Shown: in pieces, positions 1 to 5,254 of the stretch
Numbering within the stretch: position 1 is the first letter of the stretch
How the letters are laid out: each line of letters starts with the position of its first letter
Translations under genes and position numbers: made by a program
The notes under the pieces: model-generated
What the model was told of the DNA's origin: nothing
The model's input: only the letters and a program-made list of their open reading frames with translations
Database searches by the model: none
Source of the DNA: an uncultured Chitinophagales bacterium
GTDB taxonomy: Bacteria; Bacteroidota; Bacteroidia; Chitinophagales; Chitinophagaceae
Assembly (NCBI GenBank): GCA_946886475.1
Contig: CAMPIQ010000172.1
Location: forward strand, 1 to 7,149
DNA: 7,149 nucleotides
Reading direction: 5' to 3'

Positions 1-31
1 ATATAAGCATTTTTGTAAAGATGAGGAAAGA

Positions 32-49
32 ATTTAATTAAAATTAAAT
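32..49. repeat. AT-rich inverted repeat (8-bp arms, 2-base gap)
   Basis: ATTTAATT at 32-39 and AATTAAAT at 42-49 are perfect reverse complements separated by AA. The site lies in the 209-base stretch upstream of the first gene, where I see no convincing gene. It could be an operator or simply low-complexity AT sequence; nothing in the window decides this. Confidence 0.3.
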
Positions 50-147
50 CCTGCAAAATTGCGACTGGCATTGCGCACCTTTGGCAAGAACCAGAGCTTT
101 AAGTTACAGCGAGTTCTTTTTTCCCCAGATTTTCTTAAAGATCTCTA

Positions 148-164
148 AAATTCATTCTGAATTT
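148..164 (+). promoter_or_regulatory. Short hairpin upstream of the L,D-transpeptidase gene
   Basis: AAATTCA (148-154) and TGAATTT (158-164) form a perfect 7-bp stem around a TTC triloop, ending 45 bases before the start codon at 210. It may sit in the 5' leader or act as a small operator. The stem is AT-rich and weak, and no good TAnnTTTG promoter was found nearby to place it relative to a transcript start. Confidence 0.25.
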
Positions 165-209
165 CCTTAATCGAAGCCAACAATTAAAGGCATGTGATTT
201 GTAAAACTC

Positions 210-1835
210 ATGCATATGAAGAAACTATTGATTTATGGATTTGGCTGCATATTGCTGTATGCATGTAACAATAATGAAGGAGGTAAAGGCTCTAAGGCTG
301 AAAGCGAAAAAAAAGTAAGTAAAAGGGATTATAGTATCACCACTGCCAATTCTTATTCAGACCTTTTTCTGGATAGCATGGAAATGGAAAAATTTATTAC
401 CGAAGAACAATTGAATGATTCCATCTCAAGAAGGATGCGCAGCTTTTATAATACGCGGAATTACCAGTTTGCATGGTTCAGCAGCGATGGACTGACAGAA
501 CAGGCCCATGGTTTCTGGAATCTGCACGACTATGTAACTACTTATGATAACGATACCACTTTAAAAGATAAAGCACTTCAAAAACGGATGGATGCCCTGA
601 TCTCTGAAGGGGAACTTTCGGTAAGCGCATCGCCTTCGTTTAAAAAAACAGAGCTCACCTTAACGCAGCACTTCATCATGTATATGCTTAACAATTTTGA
701 AAAAGGTTATGTTAAGCGTAAGGAAATGGAAAGATTTATACCATTTAAAAAACAGGATGCCATGTACCTGGCAGATTCTCTTCTTACCAAAAAACATAAG
801 GACGATAAATATTTTGAAGATGTTAATGAACCTTACAGGCTTTTGAAAGAACAACTTTCTTTTTATTACAATATTGCCAAACAGGGTGGCTGGCCAGAGA
901 TAAATACGTCTAAAAAAACATTCAGGAAAGGTAGCAGGGATCCTGTACTTGGCGTGATCAAAAAAAGATTGCAGATAACCGGAGAAATGCCAGGCAATGA
1001 TACCACCCATATCTTCAATGACTCGCTCGAAAACGCAGTGCGCGTTTATCAGCAGCGCATGGGTTACAACCCAGATGGTATTATCAACAGCACATTGATA
1101 AAAGACATGAATGTTCCGGTGGCACAAAGAGTTAAGCAGCTACTCATGAACATGGGAAGGATGCGTTGGATGCCCTCTGCTTCTAATGGTAAATTAATTG
1201 TTGTCAACATCCCGGAATTCAAACTGCATATGTATGAAGGAAAGCAAAAAGCTTTTGAGATGGTGGTGGTAGTTGGTAAAGAAGGGCATAATACCATGAT
1301 GTTTAATGGTGACCTTAACCAGATTGTATTCAGCCCTTACTGGAACGTACCTCCAAGTATAGTTAAGAATGAGATCCTGCCCGCAATGGCCTCCAATCCA
1401 GGCTATCTTGATGGTCAGAATATGGAAATAACAGATTCAGATGGAGCGCTTCCAACTATAAGACAAAGACCAGGCCCGGGAAACTCCCTTGGGAAAGTAA
1501 AATTCCTTTTTCCAAACAGCTTCAATATTTATTTTCATGACACGCCCTCCAAATCTTTATTTGAAAGGGATAAAAGAGCATTCAGTCATGGTTGCATAAG
1601 ATTGGAAGAACCCGAAAAAATGGCCAACTATTTATTAAGGGATAGTCCGGAATGGACACCGGAAAGAATCAATGCAGCTATGAATGCAGGAACAGAGAAA
1701 TATGTAAAATTAAAAGATCCGGTACCAGTAGTGATCACCTATTATACTTCCTGGGTTGATGAAAACGGACAGTTGAACTTCAGGGATGATGTGTATGATC
1801 ACGATAAAAAGCTTGCAGATAAAATGTTTTTGTAA
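210..1835 (+). CDS. L,D-transpeptidase lipoprotein (YcbB/LdtD type, YkuD fold)
   Basis: This 541-residue protein is predicted to be a cell-wall L,D-transpeptidase, an enzyme family that uses a cysteine nucleophile to make 3-3 cross-links between peptidoglycan stems or attach proteins to them. It begins with a lipoprotein signal: a basic KK pair, a hydrophobic stretch and a lipobox LYAC with the lipidated Cys at residue 19, so it should be a periplasm-facing membrane lipoprotein. Residues ~60-240 form the N-terminal scaffold seen in YcbB-like enzymes; ~244-303 match a peptidoglycan-binding type 1 domain (QQRMGYNPDG, then an STL helix). The YkuD catalytic domain spans ~328-470, with conserved His443 in HDTP and the SHGCIR motif holding His460, catalytic Cys462 and Arg464. 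Length fits the long YcbB class (E. coli YcbB is about 615 residues). ATG codons at 210 and 216 are both possible starts and give the same signal peptide. The next gene lies 124 bases downstream. The exact cross-link made is inferred from the family. Confidence 0.93.
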   Translation: MHMKKLLIYGFGCILLYACNNNEGGKGSKAESEKKVSKRDYSITTANSYSDLFLDSMEMEKFITEEQLNDSISRRMRSFYNTRNYQFAWFSSDGLTEQAHGFWNLHDYVTTYDNDTTLKDKALQKRMDALISEGELSVSASPSFKKTELTLTQHFIMYMLNNFEKGYVKRKEMERFIPFKKQDAMYLADSLLTKKHKDDKYFEDVNEPYRLLKEQLSFYYNIAKQGGWPEINTSKKTFRKGSRDPVLGVIKKRLQITGEMPGNDTTHIFNDSLENAVRVYQQRMGYNPDGIINSTLIKDMNVPVAQRVKQLLMNMGRMRWMPSASNGKLIVVNIPEFKLHMYEGKQKAFEMVVVVGKEGHNTMMFNGDLNQIVFSPYWNVPPSIVKNEILPAMASNPGYLDGQNMEITDSDGALPTIRQRPGPGNSLGKVKFLFPNSFNIYFHDTPSKSLFERDKRAFSHGCIRLEEPEKMANYLLRDSPEWTPERINAAMNAGTEKYVKLKDPVPVVITYYTSWVDENGQLNFRDDVYDHDKKLADKMFL

Positions 1836-1844
1836 ATAAGCGTT

Positions 1845-1904
1845 AGAAGGTACGAAGCAGACCATAGATTTTACAGATGCCATGGCCTCCTGCTTCGTAC
1901 TTCT
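1845..1904. repeat. Intergenic inverted repeat between the transpeptidase and GNAT-like genes
   Basis: GTACGAAGCAG at 1850-1860 is perfectly reverse-complemented by CTGCTTCGTAC at 1890-1900, with a 29-base loop. With one bulged G (1849) the pairing extends four more pairs, AGAA/TTCT, to 1845 and 1904. It starts just after the transpeptidase stop codon, so it could fold at the 3' end of that transcript. No T-run follows the right arm, so it is not a standard intrinsic terminator. It could be RNA-stabilising, a Rho-associated 3' end or a dispersed palindromic repeat. Confidence 0.55.
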
Positions 1905-1935
1905 TACCGCTCTCCTCTACCTCAGGCTGTTTTCA

Positions 1936-1943
1936 TATTTTTG
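1936..1943 (+). promoter_or_regulatory. Bacteroidota-type -7 promoter element for the GNAT-like gene
   Basis: TATTTTTG matches the Bacteroidota -7 consensus TAnnTTTG exactly and is followed by CC. It ends 16 bases before the ATG at 1960. No clear TTG -33 element lies about 20 bases upstream. If real, it places transcription initiation inside the reading-frame extension that begins at 1882, so translation would have to start at 1960. Confidence 0.5.
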
Positions 1944-1959
1944 CCTGCCAATAGTCACC

Positions 1960-3129
1960 ATGCAATTAATAGAAGTAAAGGATAAAGGAACAGCAAAGGA
2001 TTTTATTAAGGTTAATGTTATCATCAATTCAAACAATCCTGATTACATCCGTCCGCTCGATAAGGATATAAACGATGTATTTGATCCAAAAAAAAATAAA
2101 ACATTCCGTTTTGGCTCTGTTACGAGATGGGTCTTAAAAAATGAAAAGGGTGAGCTTACAGGACGGATTGCGGCTTTCATAAATAAAAAGTACCGCAATA
2201 AAGGAGATGAAATAAAAGTTGGCGGCATTGGTTTTTTTGATTGCATCAATAACCAGAATGCAGCTGATATGTTATTTGATGTAGCCAAACACTGGTTATT
2301 ACAGCATGGCGTTGAAGCAATGGATGGACCAATCAATTTTGGAGAGCGCGACCGCTGGTGGGGGCTGGTGGTGGAAGGTTTTCAGGAGCCTTTATATGGA
2401 ATGAATTACAATCCACCTTATTACAGCATCCTCCTCGAAAATTATGGTTTCATGCCTTTCTTTCATCAGATTTGTTTGGGCATGAATCCAAAACAGATGC
2501 TGAGCAACAAGATCTTTGACCGCCATGCCTATTATGAAAAAGATCCTGCATTTTCAGTAAGGCAAATTGAAAAATCCAATCTTAAAAAATATGCAGCGGA
2601 TTTTGCTGAAGTATATAATGCTGCGTGGGCAGGACATGGCGGATTAAAGGAGATGAAAAAAGAGCAGGTGATGGTGATGTTCAATAAAATGAAACCCGTA
2701 ATGGACGAACGGATCGTGTGGTTTGCTTACCACCATGAAAAACCAATTGGGATCTTTACCAACATACCTGATCTGAACCAATGGTTCAAACACCTGAACG
2801 GGAAATTTGATTTATTGCACAAGCTTAAATTTCTCTGGATAAAAAAAACAAAACCCTGTAAAAAATTTACCGGTCTGGTATTCGGTATCATACCTGAATT
2901 TCAGGGAAAAGGCATTGACGCATTTATTGTAGGTGAAGCCTATAAAACCGTTAAGCAGGATGCTTTTGAATATACGGAATATGAAATGCAGTGGATAGGA
3001 GATTTCAATCCCAAAATGCTCAATGTAGCCCAGGGCATTGGAGATGTTTATCAAAGCCGCAAACTCACTACCTACCGTTATCTTTTTGACAGGCTGAAGG
3101 AGTTCAAAAGACATCCTATATTAAATTAA
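1960..3129 (+). CDS. Uncharacterised GNAT-like (acyl-CoA N-acyltransferase fold) protein
   Basis: The frame is open from an ATG at 1882, but I choose the ATG at 1960 (389 residues). The 26-residue extension overlaps an inverted repeat and a promoter-like TATTTTTG, and it looks like translated intergenic DNA. Numbering from 1960, residues ~30-190 hold a GNAT-like half with strands around GRIAAFINKKYRNK and GGIGFFD, then the block FGERDRWWG (127-135) and NPPYY/LLENYGF. Residues ~200-389 form a second half with GIIPEFQGKGID (Q315, G316, G318), which resembles the pyrophosphate-binding Q/RxxGxG/A loop of GNAT enzymes. Two such halves suggest a tandem-GNAT arrangement. The protein has no membrane segment and is probably cytosolic. 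I recognise it as a hypothetical or GNAT-family protein of the kind found in Bacteroidota, but its substrate is unknown. Its neighbours, a cell-wall enzyme and dnaX, do not suggest one. The fold call is fairly secure; the activity is inference. Confidence 0.8.
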   Translation: MQLIEVKDKGTAKDFIKVNVIINSNNPDYIRPLDKDINDVFDPKKNKTFRFGSVTRWVLKNEKGELTGRIAAFINKKYRNKGDEIKVGGIGFFDCINNQNAADMLFDVAKHWLLQHGVEAMDGPINFGERDRWWGLVVEGFQEPLYGMNYNPPYYSILLENYGFMPFFHQICLGMNPKQMLSNKIFDRHAYYEKDPAFSVRQIEKSNLKKYAADFAEVYNAAWAGHGGLKEMKKEQVMVMFNKMKPVMDERIVWFAYHHEKPIGIFTNIPDLNQWFKHLNGKFDLLHKLKFLWIKKTKPCKKFTGLVFGIIPEFQGKGIDAFIVGEAYKTVKQDAFEYTEYEMQWIGDFNPKMLNVAQGIGDVYQSRKLTTYRYLFDRLKEFKRHPILN

Positions 3130-3155
3130 AGGGAATAAGTTGGGCAGTTAGCCTG

Positions 3156-3184
3156 TCAACTTTTCAACTGGTTCGCTTTTCAAC
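3156..3184. repeat. Shared intergenic motif, copy A (upstream of dnaX)
   Basis: This 29-base stretch matches 5117-5145 upstream of the E2 gene at 24 of 29 positions: TCAACTTTTCAAC, six mostly different bases, then GCTTTTCAAC. Internally it is two CTTTTCAAC units 16 bases apart. It is flanked by a 7-bp inverted repeat, GTTAGCC (3147-3153) and GGCTAAC (3190-3196). It lies 49-78 bases before the dnaX start, where an operator or a dispersed repeat are both plausible. No convincing -7 promoter match is visible in this 104-base gap. Confidence 0.5.
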
Positions 3185-3233
3185 CTGCCGGCTAACCAAC
3201 AATTCCCCAGATTCATTAGATTGCACCCGTGTT

Positions 3234-5036
3234 ATGGAAAAATTTGTTGTATCGGCAAGAAAATACAGGCCCCAGACCTTTGATACTGTAGTAGGACAGG
3301 AACACATAACAACTACACTGAGGAATGCCATAAAGAACAAACAACTGGCGCATGCATTTTTGTTTTGCGGTCCGAGGGGTGTAGGTAAAACCACCTGCGC
3401 GCGGATCCTGGCAAAGACCATCAATTGCGAGAACCAGTCGAATAATGGCGAGGCATGTAATGAATGTCCTTCCTGTGTTTCATTTAATAATGGCACCTCC
3501 ATGAACATTCATGAACTGGATGCCGCTTCCAATAATTCAGTTGATGATATCCGAAGCCTGGTGGAGCAGGTAAGGTTTGCACCTCAGGCCGGACAGTATA
3601 AAGTTTACATCATTGACGAGGTACACATGTTGTCTTCGAGTGCCTTCAATGCGTTTTTGAAAACACTTGAAGAACCACCGCCCTATGCCATTTTTATTCT
3701 GGCAACTACTGAAAAGCATAAGATACTGCCAACGATACTGAGCCGGTGCCAGATCTTTGACTTCAAACGCATCACCTTACAGGATACAGTGGATCATCTG
3801 GAGGGAATAGCATTAAAAGAACAGATCAAAACCCAGGATACCGCATTACAACTCATTGCCCAGAAAAGCGAAGGTTGCATGCGCGATGCATTAAGCATCC
3901 TTGACAAGATCGTGAGTTTTACCAATGGTGAGGTTACTTATGAAAACACTATTGAGCACCTGAACATTCTGGATTCCGACTATTATTTCAGACTGATGGA
4001 TTGCATGTTGCAACAGGACCTTGCAGGTGCTATGTTATTGTATGACGATATTGACAAAAAAGGTTTTGAGGGGGATATGGTGCTGAACGGTTTTTCAGAA
4101 TTCATCCGTAATCTTCTTCTTTCAAAAGATGAAAAAGTAGCCCGGTTACTTGAGGTGGTAGAAAGTTTCAGGCAAAGGTTTGTTGATGTGGCAAAAAAAA
4201 CAGAAGCTGGTTATCTTGTTTCTGCATTGAATATACTTAATGATGCTGAGATCGGCTTCAGGTCGGCCAGAAATAAAAGATTACATGTTGAACTTGCCTT
4301 GATCAAACTTTGCTATCTAAAGCAGGCATTACAACTTACTGTTTCAGGAGAAGGAATCGATAAAAAAAAACTGGTTGACAATTCAAGATCAGTTCCATTC
4401 AGGAATATTCAACCCATTGCCGTTCCGGACAGCCATTCAGGATTGAACGGGATAACAAAATCAAAACCAGAAACAGTTCAACAGCCGGCAAAACTCATTA
4501 TTGAAACGCCGGAGCCTGTCATTGAAAAAAAGAAAGCGGAGGCGGAAGTCCCTGTGCTTCCTGCACAGGATTCAAAAGGGAAAGTAAAACTTGGTTCACT
4601 AAATGCACTTCGGCAGAAGATCCAGAAAGAAAATTGCAATGATGCGGAATTAACCGATCAGCCAATAGAAATGGAAGCATTGAAAAATGCATGGAAAAAA
4701 TATATAGACCTGCTTAAGCTCAATAAAAATCCTGCCTGGCAAAGTTTTGAAGTAGCAGAAATTAAGATCATTGATGCCAATAGTTTTGAGGCGATAGTGA
4801 ATAATAATATCAATCAAAAATTCCTGGATTTTGAAAGGAACAAGGTCTCCGAATTTTTACAGAAAGAATTATGCAACCGCCAGTTACAATTTGGAATATC
4901 CATACGTGCAGGCCAGCAGGAAACCGTACCAACAGATATGCCTCTTTCGTCAAAAGAACAATACCAAAAACTCATTGAACAATATCCATTGGTAAAGGAA
5001 CTCAGGGACAGACTGAGACTGGAACTGGATTATTGA
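3234..5036 (+). CDS. dnaX: DNA polymerase III subunit gamma/tau (clamp loader ATPase)
   Basis: DnaX is the ATPase motor of the clamp loader that opens the beta sliding clamp and places it on primed DNA; its tau form also links the loader to polymerase and helicase. The AAA+ module shows Walker A GPRGVGKT (residues 46-53), a four-Cys zinc module (Cys65, 75, 78, 81), Walker B IIDEVH (Asp128, Glu129), the TTE sensor region (~158-160) and the SRC arginine-finger motif (170-172). Domains II and III continue to about residue 370 (end near IKLCYLKQAL). A variable Lys/Pro/Glu-rich linker covers ~375-475, and a tau-type C-terminal domain ~478-600 ends in LRDRLRLELDY. At 600 residues it is close to E. 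coli tau (643). The ATG at 3234 starts directly at the conserved MEKFVVSARKYRPQTF. Two oligo-A sites at 4362-4370 and 4526-4532 could produce a shorter gamma form. The gene stands alone: recR and the YbaB-family gene often found beside dnaX are absent. Confidence 0.97.
   Translation: MEKFVVSARKYRPQTFDTVVGQEHITTTLRNAIKNKQLAHAFLFCGPRGVGKTTCARILAKTINCENQSNNGEACNECPSCVSFNNGTSMNIHELDAASNNSVDDIRSLVEQVRFAPQAGQYKVYIIDEVHMLSSSAFNAFLKTLEEPPPYAIFILATTEKHKILPTILSRCQIFDFKRITLQDTVDHLEGIALKEQIKTQDTALQLIAQKSEGCMRDALSILDKIVSFTNGEVTYENTIEHLNILDSDYYFRLMDCMLQQDLAGAMLLYDDIDKKGFEGDMVLNGFSEFIRNLLLSKDEKVARLLEVVESFRQRFVDVAKKTEAGYLVSALNILNDAEIGFRSARNKRLHVELALIKLCYLKQALQLTVSGEGIDKKKLVDNSRSVPFRNIQPIAVPDSHSGLNGITKSKPETVQQPAKLIIETPEPVIEKKKAEAEVPVLPAQDSKGKVKLGSLNALRQKIQKENCNDAELTDQPIEMEALKNAWKKYIDLLKLNKNPAWQSFEVAEIKIIDANSFEAIVNNNINQKFLDFERNKVSEFLQKELCNRQLQFGISIRAGQQETVPTDMPLSSKEQYQKLIEQYPLVKELRDRLRLELDY
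4346..4378 (+). promoter_or_regulatory. Candidate dnaX slippage site 1: A9 run with upstream SD-like tract
   Basis: Nine As (4362-4370, codons 377-379, AAA AAA AAA) fall right after the last clamp-loader helix and before the linker. An AGGAG (4346-4350) within AGGAGAAGGA precedes the run by 11 bases. Shifting to -1, or adding one A to the RNA, gives Thr-Gly then TGA at 4376-4378, which would make a 381-residue protein lacking the tau tail. Losing one A would end at TGA 4444-4446. An A9 run produces the short DnaX form by transcriptional slippage in Thermus thermophilus, which is the precedent. No product is demonstrated here. Confidence 0.45.
4526..4569 (+). promoter_or_regulatory. Candidate dnaX slippage site 2: in-frame A AAA AAG heptamer plus hairpin
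   Basis: A AAA AAG at 4526-4532 is in the phase required for tandem -1 slippage (zero-frame codons AAA AAG, residues 432-433). It is the same heptamer used in E. coli dnaX, at nearly the same codon. GGAG (4511-4514) lies 11 bases upstream. Downstream, CCTGTGC (4551-4557) and GCACAGG (4563-4569) form a perfect 7-bp stem with a 5-base loop. The hairpin starts 18 bases after the heptamer, further than the usual 5-9, and the -1 frame runs 36 codons before TGA at 4640-4642. These two points lower the confidence. Confidence 0.35.
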
Positions 5037-5100
5037 TCATAATTGACCCAGCCAGCATTGCGGATTTCGTAGTTTCTATCACCGCTTATTGAAACAGTTT

Positions 5101-5113
5101 GGTTGTTCCAACC
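5101..5113. repeat. Small hairpin downstream of dnaX
   Basis: GGTTG (5101-5105) and CAACC (5109-5113) pair around a TTC loop, 64 bases after the dnaX stop codon. There is no T-run after it, so I do not call it a terminator. It directly abuts the shared CAACTTTTCAAC motif at 5117 and may be part of the same intergenic repeat. Confidence 0.3.
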
Positions 5114-5116
5114 TTA

Positions 5117-5145
5117 TCAACTTTTCAACCTATCAGCTTTTCAAC
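5117..5145. repeat. Shared intergenic motif, copy B (upstream of the E2 gene)
   Basis: This is the second copy of the 29-base motif found at 3156-3184. It keeps the same two CTTTTCAAC units at 16-base spacing (5120-5129 and 5136-5145 with their first base). It lies 109-138 bases before the E2 start, in a 218-base gap that is otherwise C- and T-rich and holds no gene I can support. The different distance to the start codon argues against a simple fixed promoter element. Confidence 0.5.
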
Positions 5146-5224
5146 TTACTACCCCTCACCCTGCAACTTAGCAACCCATGGCCCCATTCCCTCATAAACT
5201 AAACCCCATTTCCTTCTTTTGCTT

Positions 5225-5232
5225 TAATTTCG
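5225..5232 (+). promoter_or_regulatory. Possible -7 promoter element for the E2 gene
   Basis: TAATTTCG differs from the Bacteroidota -7 consensus TAnnTTTG at one position and lies 22 bases before the ATG at 5255. No obvious TTG -33 element is correctly spaced. It suggests that the E2 gene has its own promoter and is not read only from dnaX. Confidence 0.35.
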
Positions 5233-5254
5233 GCACTCAAAATCAAAGAACGAC

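Noticed and set aside
38..148. Short + strand frame upstream of the transpeptidase gene, ending at TAA 146-148
   Set aside because: It is closed by a stop at 35-37, contains no ATG and has no recognisable domain; a decayed remnant cannot be excluded but is unsupported.
660..1127. Minus-strand open frame of 155 codons inside the transpeptidase gene, and similar antisense frames at 1064-1297, 2043-2336, 2812-3114, 3164-3508, 3537-3719, 5404-5802 and 6617-7006
   Set aside because: Each lies wholly or mostly opposite a well-supported gene, shows no recognisable domain or start signal, and has the odd residue composition of an antisense translation.
2088..2096. A9 run in the GNAT-like gene as programmed slippage
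   Set aside because: It lies near the N-terminus, where a shift would destroy the protein, and no upstream stimulator or sensible short product is visible.
4193..4200. A8 run in dnaX as a slippage site
   Set aside because: A frame change here would cut off the end of clamp-loader domain III, giving an unlikely product; the later sites fit the domain boundaries better.
5114..5122. DnaA-box-like TTATCAACT near dnaX, hinting at an origin
   Set aside because: It differs from TTATCCACA at two positions, stands alone without a cluster, and is better explained by the CAACTTTTCAAC repeat.
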